The notes below the pieces were generated by a model, which did no database searches, was not told the DNA's origin, and saw only the letters and a list, made by a program, of their open reading frames with translations. From Hyaloscypha bicolor E (lineage: Eukaryota > Ascomycota > Leotiomycetes > Helotiales > Hyaloscyphaceae): DNA of 64,000 nucleotides. The first letter of the stretch is position 1. The number at the start of each line of letters is the position of its first letter. Location of the stretch: NCBI RefSeq assembly GCF_002865645.1, contig NW_020194600.1:1-64000 (forward strand), given 5' to 3'. The position numbers and the translations under genes are program-made. Shown in pieces: positions 12,279-24,299 of this stretch.

Positions 12279-15200
12279 ATGCGATACCTTCTCGAGATCG
12301 TTGCTGCATTAGCCGCTCATTTGGCGGGAAAGGACTCCGTTTTGACATCCGTACAGATCTACCCGAATGGCACCTACCCGGGAGCCATAGACCCTTTCGC
12401 TGAACCTGGAGCACAGTCTTTACAGACTTCTCCTCCTTTCTATCCTTCACCCTGGATGAACGGTCAAGGCGAATGGGCCGGTGCTTATGCTAAGGCCAAA
12501 GACTTCGTCTCACAGCTGACGCTTCTCGAGAAGGTCAATTTGACGACCGGAGTTGGCTGGGAAGGAGAGCAATGTGTAGGACAGGTAAATGTCCCATCTT
12601 AAATTGATCTCATATACTGACAAATTTTGAAAGGTTGGCTCGGTCCCAAGACTTGGATTCAGGTCACTCTGTATGCAAGATAGCCCGGTGGGCGTCCGAG
12701 ATACAGATTACAACAGCGTCTTCTCTTCTGGTCAGACTGTAGCAGCCACTTTTGATAGAAGCCTGTTCTATCAAAGAGGGTATGCTATGGGAGCTGAACA
12801 TAAAGCCAAAGGAGTAACTGTTCAACTCGGACCTGTTGCTGGTCCGCTTGGCCGAGCTCCTGAAGGAGGCCGGAACTGGGAAGGTTTCTCACCTGATCCC
12901 TATCTAAGTATGTTTGAAACTTTCCAACAATGTGACCGAACCTCTATGATGGAAACTGATAATCACTAGCTGGTGTTGCTATCGCCGAAACTGTCAAAGG
13001 CACTCAAGATGCAGGAATTATTGCTTGCGTGAAACACTTTATCGGGAACGAACAGGTTCGTAGAAGTTACATCAAGCTTTTTCTATACTTCAGTCAACTA
13101 ACAACCTCTCTAGGAACACTTTCGCCAAGTAGGTGAAGCTCAAGGATATGGGTACAATATCACCGAGGCTGTCTCTTCCAACATTGACGATGTGACAATG
13201 CACGAACTTTACCTTTGGCCATTTGCGGATGCAGTTCGGGCTGGTGTAGGATCGGTTATGTGGTTGGTATTTCTAAATCTTCCATGAATCTTTTCTTTAA
13301 CACTTCTGTAGCTCTTACAACCAGATCAATAACTCCTATGGTTGCCAGAACTCCAAGATGCTCAATAACTTGCTGAAGAATGAGCTCGGCTTTCAAGGCT
13401 TCGTAATGAGTGATTGGCAGGCTCAGCATACTGGAGCAGCCTCCGCTGTAGCTGGTCTTGTAACCAACCTATTTCTTTGTCCTATATCCCGAGCTCCTTA
13501 CCTCACTGGTCGGGAAGATGTTTCATGCACCCGGCTCGCTCCTCGCTCTCTCCTCCCTAAAGAAATACGTTGCTAATTTGATGGTAGGACATGACTATGC
13601 CTGGAGACACCCTCTTCAACAGTGGCGAAAGTTTCTGGGGCGCAAATCTGACTCTGGCTGTTCTCAATGGGACGGTTCCAGAATGGCGAATTGACGACAT
13701 GGCTCTTCGAATCATGGCGGCTTACTTCAAAGTCGGATTGACTCTCCATGAGCCACCAATCAACTTTGATTCCTGGACTCTGGATACCAATGGACCTCTT
13801 CACTATGCAGTGGGGGCAAATACCCAGCAAATCAACTTCCATGTCGATGTTCAAGGTGACCATGGTACTTTGATTAGGGAGATTGGTGCCAGGGCCACAG
13901 TTCTTTTGAAAAATGTCAATAGCGCACTTCCTCTTTCGAAGCCCAAATTTGTTGCAGTCATCGGAGAGGATGCGGGTCCAAACTTGGACGGCCCAAATGG
14001 CTGCGCAGACCGCGGTTGCGATCAAGGTTCCCTCGGCATGGCTTGGGGTTCGGGGTCTGCCAATTTTCCATACCTCGTTACGCCTGACTTTTCCCTAAAA
14101 GAACAAGCTCTTGCGGACGGTACTAGGTATGAAAATATCTTCGACAACTATGCCTACTCGCAGATTAGCGCATTGGTATCGCAGGCTGATGTAACCGCCA
14201 TTGTATTTGTCAACGCGGACTCAGGGGAAGGTTTCATCAATGTAGACGGCAACGAAGGCGATAGAAAAAATCTCACCTTATGGCAAGGAGGTGACGAGCT
14301 GATCCAGCGAGTTTCGGCGCTTTGCAACGATACCATAGTGGTTATTCATTCAGTTGGCCCGGTTATTGTCACTGAATGGTACGATAGTCCGAATATCACA
14401 GCAATCTTATGGGCTGGTGTTCCGGGCCAGGAGAGCGGAAACAGTATCACGGACGTGCTCTACGGGACGGTCAACCCGGCTGCACGTACACCATTCACAT
14501 GGGGGCCAACAAGGCAAAGCTATGGCACTGACGTTATCTACACTCCTAATAATGGCGACGGTGCACCACAAGACAACTTTATCGAAGGCCCTTTCATTGA
14601 CTACCGTGCGTTCGAGGCACAGAACATTACCCCTATCTATGAGTTCGGATTTGGTTTATCCTACACAACGTTCGAATACTCGAATCTCCAGGTCACCAAG
14701 TTCAACACCAGTGATTATAACCCGACAACGGGGATGACCAAAGCTGCCCAGGTCTTTGGTAACTTCTCCACCAACCTGAGCGATTATCTCTTTCCCAACG
14801 CCAGCTTCCCTTACATCCGACAATACATATATCCATACCTCAATACCACTGATGAGAAGAAAGCATCCGGAGATCCAAACTACGGACAAACTGCTGCCGA
14901 ATTCTTGCCACCTCATGCCAATGATGGCTCTCCTCAGCCCCTTCTCGGTGCTGGTGGTGCTCCGGGCGGAAATCCCCAGCTATGGGACGTGCTCTACAGC
15001 GTCACAGCCACGATCACGAACAATGGCACACGAAATGGCGAAGAGGTTCCTCAACTCTACGTTTCCCTTGGTGGGCCTAATAATCCTCGGCTGGTGCTTC
15101 GTGGATTTGACCGCTTGAGCATTAATGCTGGACAATCTGCTACATTCCACGCAGATATTTTACGAAGAGACTTGAGCAATTGGGATACGGTTTCGCAAAA

Positions 15201-15279
15201 CTGGGTCATTACATCATTCCCAAAGACTGTTTACGTTGGTCCCAGCTCGAGGAATCTGCCCTTAAGCCAAGCCTTGTGA
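12279..15279 (+). CDS. secreted GH3 beta-glucosidase
   Basis: Six exons (12279-12584, 12634-12907, 12970-13055, 13114-13262, 13312-13459, 13588-15279) give 884 residues, the normal size of fungal three-domain GH3 enzymes. There is a hydrophobic N-terminal signal-like segment, then the GH3 N-terminal barrel with [33 protein letters not shown] and KHFIGNEQ. The nucleophile block is [13 protein letters not shown], with Asp306 the expected nucleophile. Next come the GH3 C-terminal domain and a fibronectin-III-like end ([16 protein letters not shown]). It should hydrolyse terminal beta-glucosyl residues of cellobiose and other beta-glucosides outside the cell. Many N-glycosylation sequons are present. 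The donor at 13263 (GTTGGT) is non-consensus. The fifth intron (13460-13587) is a repeated element, annotated separately. Confidence 0.92.
13460..13587 (+). mobile_element. introner-like element, copy A (intron 5 of the GH3 gene)
   Basis: This 128-base intron is clearly homologous to the intron at 54337-54463 in an unrelated 2EXR gene. The first 20 bases agree at 19 positions, and both share a CCCxAGCTCC...TTCACT/CCTCACT block, C/T-rich middles, and a GTTGCTAATT branch region near the 3' end, at nearly identical total length (128 and 127). Sharing of whole introns between unrelated genes is the defining property of introner-like elements known from ascomycete fungi. The splice junctions restore AGL|DMTMPGD, the expected GH3 sequence. 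Confidence 0.75.
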
Positions 15280-16149
15280 GGACGATTTTTATAAACGACG
15301 ACGAAGGCTTTGGGTGGGAAACTTAGACGGCTCAGGGTTACAGTTAGCTTACACTGAGTAGGGCTTAGACTACCCTTCACGAATCGCGAAATCGGGTAGG
15401 GGGCTGGATAGAGGAATCGTTAGATAATGATAGATGGGGTGTACAGTATATAAACCGAGAATGATAAACTAATTAATTCTAAAAGTTACACAATCCGCTT
15501 TATAATCCAGCCTGTTCTTTGTAATAGACGTTGTTAGAATTGTAGCGAGCTATGAGAACACCCGAGTCAATGTAGCATGCAGGTTAATGTTCTAATAAGC
15601 ACTAAGGACAACCGTATGAAGCCGACCAAGGAAACGTAAACGAACCCCCTTTAAGCGAGAGTCGCGATGTGCCGTGACAAAATTTTAGCAAACTATAACA
15701 CATGCGCCACGACTCAAGGTACTCCTCATCGCCCTCACTCGAGGAGGTAAGCCTGGCTAAAATGAAAAAAACATTAAGGAGGAAATGGCAAAACTCTGCT
15801 ACCAAGCCCGCAGGGTTGGTAGTGAGCGAAAAGCAGCAGGAGCTGGTTTTTTTCGGACCGTTGTAAAGGAGATCGGGCGACTACCGGGTAACTTAATAGT
15901 TCTTTCTGGCTTGCTAATCCTTGCCACTGAGGTGGAAATGGTGGTTGGTAACTGAGCCGAAGCCGAGTCTATTGTCTCCCCCTTATCGATACAGTCTCTC
16001 CATAGAGTCAAGTCAAGCGAAGCCAAGCCACATATGAATTAACCGAATAAAACGTGCTTAAGAGGAAGGAGCATTTTATTCAGATGCCCCTTTGTGTTTC
16101 AAATACTGGGCTGCCTAAATTCCGAAATGTAAGCGCAAGATCTGATATA
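15280..16149. other. intergenic region (870 bp)
   Basis: 3' flank of the GH3 gene followed by the decayed 3' end of the DUF5672 relic. No motif or open frame supports a gene. Confidence 0.5.
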
Positions 16150-17225
16150 CTACCTCAAACTCCAAGGCAGAGCCCAAGCTCTCTCTTCTTCACCGTCCGA
16201 AAGAGGAGAGATGCTATACTCCGGGCACCACTTCAAGATATCCACCTGCCTATCTGCGTGGTTCACCAGAGCCCCACCATAGCCAAAAGGCCCGTCTGCC
16301 CAAAAATCACCAACAGCAAAGAACGACGAGACTTCCTTTGCGGCATCGTCGCCCATTTTCTGCCCTTCACCTCTATAGGCTTGGTAGTCATCAAATCCCA
16401 AAACCACTCATGCTCGAAAGGCGTCCTTGTGACTCCATTCGCATCCCTATATATCGATACTGATTTCGCCCAGCTCGTCTTCCAAGCAATATTGATCGTC
16501 GCGTTCCTGTTCCGCAAGGATAATGTCCCACTGACTCGGGTATACCCTCGACGTCCGAGTCTGGGTTCTGGCCAGATATTGGCGCCCGATGAAATCGTAT
16601 TTCAAGAAATTATCAAGCGACAGCTCCAACTTAGACCAAATCATGATGTCCGCGCCGAAGAGAAGCACATGTTCCACGGGCATGAGCGACTCCTAAAACC
16701 AAGGCCCCGTTAAGAACTTAGCTCTCTTGAGAGGATCGTGGAATGGGTCGTCGACTGCTACACCCATTGGAAGGCCTCTAATTTCTACCATGCCATCCTC
16801 TATTAAATGATTAAACACTGCTGATTTTGGAGCATGTCGACGACAGACGGGGACATGAAGACGTAGATTGGCCACTCGGGACACAGGACGGAAGAGAAGT
16901 GGAGGATGAGAGGGAGGAGGTGAGAGAGTGGTCTTGTCTCGAGGACGGCTGCCATTTTCTTAGGCTTCGTCGCCCCAAGCACCGAGTCATATTGTGTATT
17001 TTCCGAAGACATCGGAGCAGGTGGTGGGGCTTTCCCAACGATAACACCAATATCGTGTTGCGAGAGCCCATGGCTCGGTGAATAATTTTCGATATCGATA
17101 AGGTCCAATGGATTGACCTGGTCGTATGAGGTTGTAATTCTCGTAATCAGCAAGAGGATGACAGTGATTGCGAGAACAGCAACGGCGATGAGGCCTGTCC
17201 TTTTCTCAGGGCCTAGACTTTTTCT
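16150..17225 (-). pseudogene. decayed DUF5672-family gene (glycosyltransferase-like)
   Basis: Read on the minus strand, conserved pieces of a DUF5672 protein appear in correct order but in changing frames. A membrane anchor (AVAVLAITVILLLI) and the KKMAAVLETRP...VFMSPSVVDMLQN block come first. Near 16822-16830 the frame shifts into SAVFNHLIEDG...KFLTGPWF. There TAG at 16693-16695 replaces the family's Trp codon (WFWESL). Then MPVEHVLLFGADIMIWS...KYDFIG, a second shift near 16583-16588 into the RLGRRGYTRVSGTLSLRNRN block, and a third near 16395-16405 into FAVGDFWADGPFGYG...WCPEYSI. No in-frame ATG precedes the anchor. Three frameshifts plus a nonsense codon indicate a pseudogene rather than one read error. 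DUF5672 proteins are membrane-anchored, glycosyltransferase-like proteins of unproven activity. Confidence 0.8.
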
Positions 17226-18072
17226 CTTACCATTATGGTCGCGAGAGGGATGTTAGCCAGTCTCTCTTAGAGACTTCTCCCTCAATCTTACCTAGGCCTT
17301 TCATATAGAGAATAAGCCTTCCGGTGCATACTGAAAGTGTTGTGCGCCTCTTCAAGGATTCCTAGACGCGTGTATTGGCAGCTTCACATTCCCCGTCGTA
17401 GATGGCGTCAATACATTGTAGCACACGGTATACCGAATCTCGAAAAGAAAGAAAAAATCTTGGATTGGAAAAGGACGTCAACGAAGACTTGAACACGCAA
17501 CGCTGAAAAACTTCAAAGTACCGGCGATTGTGTCATGGCGAATAACCTGAACGCGTAAGGGGGAGCATCTCCAGGAATCTCAAGTGAGTCGTCTCCTTTT
17601 CAACTCGTCCATTTATTGTGGTGCAACAAACATCAAGCTTCACGGTACGTAGTTTTCCTCTTGCATTGTGTCTAGCATGCCAAGCCACGATTCGTGACAT
17701 TTGGCTGGAAATTTTGCTACGTCTGCTTTCCATTTGAGGTTTACGATCTTCAGTGTAATGACTGATGACATCTGTGCTCGAGATTTTGTACACCTGCCCC
17801 ATTTCCCGTTTTAAAATGATTACAAAGAAGCACTTTATACAACGCCTGTATTCCCTGCAAACACGCCGAAAGCCTTTCCCTTGAATCCAGTGTAGTCACT
17901 GTGACGCCTGTGTAGCTCATATCTCGTAAACCGTGCAAGTACGTGAGCCATAATCTAAGCAAATTGTCCCTCCCATAACGGCCGGTGTGGTATACAAATA
18001 AATATGATGGGCTAAAGAGATGAACTGCCACATGGTTCCCGGTAAGAATGTATGTTTTCTCCCGAGGCCGAT
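17226..18072. other. intergenic region (847 bp)
   Basis: Lies between the 5' end of the DUF5672 relic and the 3' end of the large ankyrin gene; both are minus strand. No gene or repeat recognised. Confidence 0.5.
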
Positions 18073-21000
18073 TCAGCTGGGAGCATTTGGTGGTGGGCTC
18101 GTTTTGCTGGTGCCATTTGGGAATTGGTGGGATATAGAGCCCAGGTGAGGGCTCCCACCGTTGACGGATTTTGATTTGTCCGATCTCGGGGGTGTGATGC
18201 CATTGGTATGATCCTCTCCGTGGTTCGGATGGGCCGAAGACGTGGGCGAGGCTTGATATCCTGGGATCAGGTCAAGGAGACCCTGTTTCCGACACACTTC
18301 CTCGTAGTCAGGCTCCCCAGGATACACTCGGGTAATTCCGTATCGCCTGGGAAACCTGTCTAGTGGAGGCGGTTCTTTTAACAAACGTGTCTTTTGGGGT
18401 TCGGCCTCTTTGATGAATTCACCGTTGACATATAATCTTGGCTGCGGTGCAAAAGGCTGGCCGACTGGGGTGTTCGGATCCCGCTTCCATTTGTTCTCGA
18501 TGAACGGCATTGCGGACGTCCCGATGGTCTGAGGTATCCGTAGCTCCATGTACTTGACTTGCAATTCAACACCCCGCAAATGAGGAAATCTGGGGACGAT
18601 GAACATGAACTCAGATATCTGCAACTGTTAGCAAGATATGTTCAGTCTAAAATACTAACTAGCACGTACCTTGACAAAAAATAAATCAAGACCAAGGAAT
18701 AGAGTTTCATTTTTCTTGAAGACTTCGTGAGCTGGCTCGCGTTGAGATGGCACCTGTTTTCTCAAGATGGACAGATTATCTTTAAGAAGAATCATTCCAT
18801 TTTCTGTTCCCCAAACGCCTCGCTTTTGCTCATGAGACAATTGTATGCGTTCCCAGGCGGTGTCTAATGCAACCGTCAGTTTCTTTGTTCGTTACGGATA
18901 TCAATAACCAACTCACATCGTGACAGTTGCAGGTCTTTCTCGCCGAGAAGTATCGCGACGTGAATATTAAGCATCCACTGTTCTCGACCGATTGCCTGGC
19001 CAGTGGCCTTCGGCTTGATGGTATCGTATCTGTATCCAGCAATTCTCTTGAAAAGATTGGCAATTTCTGGAGTTTGTGGATCGCTTGCTTGATCGAACCA
19101 CTTCAGTAGAAGCGGCAGCTTTGCAAGGCGTTCTTCCCTCCGTTCTTTTTCAATTCTTGCTCGCTCAATTCGTTGCTGTTCCAAAGCTGCAGCCCTTCTG
19201 CGCTCCAATTCCTCTCGTTTGAGTCTTTCTTGCTCAAGGTAAAGGATCCTCTGTTCCTCCATCGCCCGACTATGGGCTTCGGCGTCCTCTCTTTGTTGGC
19301 GCTCCTTCCGCTCGGTCTCCTCTCGCTGACGTTTCTCTTCTTCCTCTCGCGCAGCTTGTTCACGAGCTAATCGAGCTTGTCTAGCAACTTCAATCCTCTC
19401 TTTTTCTTTTTCCCTTTCCTTCTCGTCCTCTAGCTCTTTCTGACGTGCAGCTTCCGCTTCTTTTTTCTCACGTCGCAATTGGGCCTGGCGCTGGGCGTCT
19501 TCCTCTTCGATCTTGATTTGAGCACTTTGTGTATCTGACGGTTCCTTGGGTGCTCGATCGCTCGAGTGTTTCGGTTTTCTTTGGGATGGATCAGAGACTG
19601 AGCTAGAGGTTGAATTTGCAGACTTCGCCGGACGACTCGACGAAGCTTTGTCGCTACCGTTTGAATCTCTGGGTTCATCGGAATTTTCGCTTGGCTTTGG
19701 ACCAGAACGAGCTGACTTGGCTTTGCTCTCCGCGTTTGATTTTCCAGAGGTATTCTCCCGTGAGAGGGCGGTTTTCGCTAATGTTGTGCGATGTTCCGGG
19801 GAAGAGTTGGGTGTGTTCTCTGCTTTCTGCCCTGTTGCGGCTTCTGCATCTACTTTTCTTCTCTTCTGTGGGCTCCCACCGGAGCCATATGCGGCGGTCA
19901 CTTCTTGCATATTCGATCGTGGGGGTGTTTCGCTCTTTCTAGGTCTCTTGACGGGGCTCTCGCCACGAATAGCATTGAGTCGGTCCTTTGAATCGTCTCT
20001 TTTGAGAGATCTCGCCCTATCTTTCTCTGAAGATTGTTTGTCCGATGTCAACTCCCTGTCACCGACGCCAGAAGTTGAGCTTTTGGAGAGGCGAGGAATG
20101 TTAGGGCTAGACTTTCCGTCTAGCTTGTCCGACCTAGTGTCGGAAGAGCCGCGCTCACGCTTGTCTTTGATGGAAACACTAGAAGCATTCGAGGCAATAC
20201 TGGCACGACGCTTTTTTTCCAGCTCTCGCTCCCCTCTAGTGACAAGTTTTCGTCTCGGCTTGACCATGGGATCGCTTTCTGACAGAGGAGTATCAGATTC
20301 GGCCTTCTTGGACTGGGATTTCTGATTTGGAGGTCCCGGAGGACTCGATTCACGGTCTGACAATGCCATAGCAATATTTTCTTCCTTCCTCGGGCGCCCA
20401 GGCCCTCGTTTCCCGAGGGGTTGTCTATCTTTCGATTGAGTTAATGACGAAGTGCTTCTGTGTTGACTTTTGTTTGACTCGATCTCTTTGCTCTTTGGGC
20501 TTGAAGCACTTCTTTTGTGAGAAGGGGCTTGACAGTCGTCATGCCTCGCAGACTTCTTTGAATCACGGTCCGTATCTCGGGCGTCCCGTCGAAGTCCAGG
20601 AGATCGCAGTTTGCTTGAAGATTTGTGGGTCTTCTGGTAATTATCAAATGCTTCTTTTAGAAGCGTTTCCTCTTCTTGCCACTTTGGACCACCTTTCCTT
20701 TTTGCAATCTCGTAGTATGTTTCTCCCCTGTGACGCAGTGTGGGGTTAAAGTCACTTTGTGCGAGGAATAGTTTGATGACTTCGAGATGTTTGTCTTTAC
20801 CAATAGCAGCAAGGATGGGAGTTGATTGCTCCAGTGGTACACCCTCCAATGGGGCGGGGTCTGCGTTGAAATTTCCCAAAGCGAATAGGAGGTTAATGAC
20901 GGCATCGTGCCCACCTCGGGCGGCATTGAAGAGCGCTTTCGCATCATTCAGGTTTGGATTGACACTCAGGATCTGACTTATCGCCCCAACGTCTCCTTCA

Positions 21001-22715
21001 CTGGCAGCTTTTTGTAAGGTTGCAGGATTAGCTGTCATCCAAAGATGGCTGTTGCTGGTCTTTATCCTTCGTGCCGTGCCACCCATTCGACCCATCGAGG
21101 TCTGCGTTTCGAAAGCTGGTGGAGTCTGTCGAGGGCTTTCCTTTGGATGAGACAAACGGCTCTCGCTGTTCTCGTGCATCTGATCTTCTGATTCACGCCG
21201 AGCGGTCGAGGTAAATTTCTGCTTCGCTGCCATGATTGCTGCTCTCATCTCACTCGCCTTTTCTCTATCTTCCTTTGAATCTTCGTCGTCTTCGTCGTCG
21301 CCGTCGTCGCCGTCGTCGTCCCCCTCTCCATACACACTTATCTTATCAAGTGGCTCATTGCCTTCGGTATTAGCAAGACTGGGGTTTGCTCCAGCGTCGA
21401 GGAGCAGTTTTACTACCTCAACATTCTTGTTGTCAACTGCATCGTGGAGCGGGGTGTCTTTCAGATCATTGACAGCGTCGAGCTCGCAACTACCTGTATG
21501 AATCAGAAATTGTACAATGTCCACAAATCCCTCCAGACTTGCGATGTGCAGAGGGGTGTTGAGGGCATTATCAGCAAGGTTGACATCTTCAGGTCGTTCT
21601 TCATATCTCTGTTTGACAATGTCCAATTTGCCACGAGAACAGGCAATTGCCAATAAAGTCTGGCCTGATGAATTGACGTGCTTCTTGTGTGGAGGCATTT
21701 TTGCAGGAGATATTGCGGATTCCCCGGTCGTCGGCGCTGCTAGATTCCGGAGACGCGAACTTCGAGGGTGTGAGTTGCCGCTGGCAGAGGAGTCGTCGGA
21801 GTGGTACTCGGTGGACTGCAGAGGTGCAGGAACGCGCTTCTTCTTGTGGCTCAGTCCGTGTGAAGATTTGGAAGGTAGCTGTGTAGAGATGCTGCGCCTG
21901 TGGCCTCGAGGATGTGGCGAGATGGATCGGGTCCGCTTCCGCGAGGTGTTGTCAACTTGAAGCTTCGAGGATGAACGTCCATCTCTGTTCGCTTTGTGGT
22001 CTGCACCAGAACTCCGTTGCCTGCCAACTCCTTGGGACTCAGCGTCAGCTTCGTCTTCATCACCAGACCCGGATGCGTACTGCTTCCTTCGTGGGAGGAC
22101 TCTGTCCGCCGATTTGGCTTTATCACGAATGGTAGGGCGAGTTGGAGGCGAAGGAGACTTGGACAGGTCCGAGTCGGACGCTGCAGGCTTCGAAAGTGAG
22201 GAGCGTGTGGTTGCTACAGGTGAGGTGGGCACAGAACTGAGACCGCTCGAGTTCCCAAGGTGGGCGGAGTCATCTTTGCTGGTTCCGTTCTTGGTTCGTT
22301 TCCTCTTTCCCAAGGAAGTCGCGATTGTCGCCTTTTCTGCTCGCGGCGCCGACGCCGCATCTTCATCCCGCTCCACCAAATCCTTGATGTCAGGAGCATC
22401 AGTCATCACTTCATCCTCGCTCTTGTCTTCATGTTTGATAGATTTTCGGACCCTCGAAGGTGAATGGCCATGCTTCCCGGGAAGCACAATTGTTTCTGCG
22501 TCCGAGTCGCTCTTCTGACCGGCGTCTTCGATGTCGGCGCCGGACACGCTTCGCGGAACCAAATCCATCGCAACGTCCTGGGGCAACGGGGGCGGCGACG
22601 AGCTGATGCCATTTGGAGTCATTGCACGCTTCTGTCCATCAGGCTTTGCGCCAGGCTCATCGGGCGACGCGTTGTTTTGCCCAGCAATGGCCTCCACATT
22701 GTCCTGCACATCCAT
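18073..22715 (-). CDS. large ankyrin-repeat / coiled-coil protein, Hos4-like (putative Set3 complex subunit)
   Basis: Minus-strand exons 22715-18917, 18863-18670 and 18618-18073 join in phase to give about 1512 residues. An N-terminal Ser-rich, charged disordered region is followed by ankyrin repeats at about 350-475 (TPLHIASLEGFVDIVQFLI, TPLHDAVDNKNVEVVKLLL) and a degenerate second ankyrin block at about 575-660. A long disordered stretch, a highly charged Glu/Arg coiled coil at about 1070-1205, and a conserved C-terminal globular part (LLLKWFDQASD through RRYGITRVYPGEPDYEEVC) complete it. This architecture resembles fungal relatives of yeast Hos4, the ankyrin subunit of the Set3 histone deacetylase complex; that assignment is inference. 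The start is uncertain: frame stays open to 22778 without ATG, so a 5' exon may exist; 22715 is the first in-frame ATG. Confidence 0.72.
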
Positions 22716-23487
22716 ATGGTCTAGCGCTACGGCCTCCTTATCCTGTACATCATCGTGGGTCAGTTTATTGGGAGACACTTTGGCAGTGTCGAGGAGGAGG
22801 AAGGACAGGGAGGATCATCCGAGTCCTAATCCTCGTGAGGCGGGTATTCGCAGGCTCGCTGGCGCACAAGGCCAAGGGGCAGTGCTCAATGTACGGTAAC
22901 GTTTGCGACAATGAGAGAGGCTTTATAGGCGTGCAGGTCTTGAATTAGGGGTGCTTGTCGTGATCTTGGAGAGAGAGGCCGGCCTCGAGGTTGAAGCCTT
23001 CACCACATTGGCTTCGCTACTGTTACGGCGGGCTGCTACGTTGACCGACTTTTCCCTGCCGACGCGGCTTAAAAGCTACCAGGATGAAATCAAGAATCAT
23101 CCATGCCCAAGGGAAAAGGGGTCGCCATCTCTTGACCTCATGTTTCCGCCGACAATGTCCGGCGGATCGAAGAACACCCAGCAGAACCCTCATACCGTCC
23201 AAACAATTCGGCTGTGAGATCCAGCAGTTCGCGCACCTCCATAACCGTTGCTGTTCCTGCCAAGCAGGCCCTTGTCGTCTTCTCAGGCCCTCTCTCCAGC
23301 TTCCTGTTGTAGTTGACATCTCTCCTTTATTCGACTGTGACGTTGCCTGTTCTTCAGTCGCAGACCTGCAAAGGTGAAGAGACTTCAACTCTGAGCGAAA
23401 CTGAGGGTCGGCTGCAACGTCTCGCACATCCCGGAACGTTCGCAGTGATTTATTGATCATTGTCCCTCGCAGAAACTCCCATTTGCT
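22716..23487. promoter_or_regulatory. divergent promoter region, Hos4-like / ALKBH6-like
   Basis: 772 bp between two divergent start codons. No conserved box stands out. An unrecorded 5' exon of the minus-strand gene could lie just upstream of 22778. Confidence 0.4.
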
Positions 23488-24284
23488 ATGCCAAATGCAA
23501 TGGCTTCACTAACAGGATCAGCGTGTCTTGAGAACTATAGAATTCAAGGCCTCCCATCCAGCGCTTTCTACATATCGGAGTTCATCAGTGATTTGGAGGA
23601 GCAGGCGTTGTTGGATAAGGTAGGGTAGTTTTGACTGCTAGTGAGAGTAAGGGCTTACCTGGCAAGATCCCCAAGCCTCGATGGAAACAGCTCTCGAAAA
23701 GACGACTTCAAACATGGCCGTCAGAGCTTGCCAAGAACACACTCCTCGATACCTCGCTGCCGAAGTGGTTAATTGAGCCCATTATCACACGAATCCACTC
23801 TATTCCTCTCACTGCATCCGATCCGCAGAAGCACATGTTTTCGGATAGCCCTCATGGCAGCCCCAACCACGTTCTCATCAACGAATATCTTCCCGGACAG
23901 GGTATAATGCCTCATAAGGACGGCGCAGCTTATCATCCGGTTGTCTGTACTGTGAGCTTGGGATCGTCAATTTGTCTTGACGTTTATGGCACCAAAGAAG
24001 AAGGAACTACCGAGACTGAGCCAAAATGGAAAATCCTACAGGAACCTCGAAGCTTGTTGATCACAACTGGTGAGATTTACACTGACCATCTTCATGGCAT
24101 TGCAGAAGTTGAGGAGGAGATAAATCTTGGTCCCTCTACGGTGTCAAACTGGAAGCTTCTCCGCAGCACAGACGAGATTATCGAAGGACGATTCAAGCGC
24201 CTCCCACGAACGAGCCTCACTTATCGAGATGTCATCAAGGTGTCAAAATTGGGGGCCAAATTTGGAATATTTGGCAGCCGCTGA
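23488..24284 (+). CDS. AlkB-like 2-oxoglutarate/Fe(II) dioxygenase, ALKBH6-like
   Basis: Two exons (23488-23619, 23667-24284) give 249 residues. The 47-base intron ends in AAG, and joining it yields LLDK|IPKPRWKQLSKRRLQTWP, matching the ALKBH6 family pattern around PKPxWxQLxxRxLQxW. The double-stranded beta-helix core shows NHVLINEYLPGQGIMPHKDG, whose His-x-Asp is the usual iron-binding pair, and the distal His lies in TDHLHGI. The family's second half (LGSSICLDVY, EPRSLLITTGE) is intact. ALKBH6 is an Fe(II)/2-oxoglutarate oxygenase with poorly defined physiological substrate, proposed to be nucleic acid. It diverges from the Hos4-like gene and converges with the reductase downstream, whose stop lies only 15 bases away. 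Confidence 0.88.
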
Positions 24285-24299
24285 AGAGAAAATTGTGCT

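Noticed and set aside
19546..20325. 259-codon open frame on the plus strand
   Set aside because: It is antisense to the Ser/Arg/Glu-rich disordered part of the Hos4-like gene; biased codon composition keeps the opposite strand open, and the translation is a Ser/Leu/Phe low-complexity mix.
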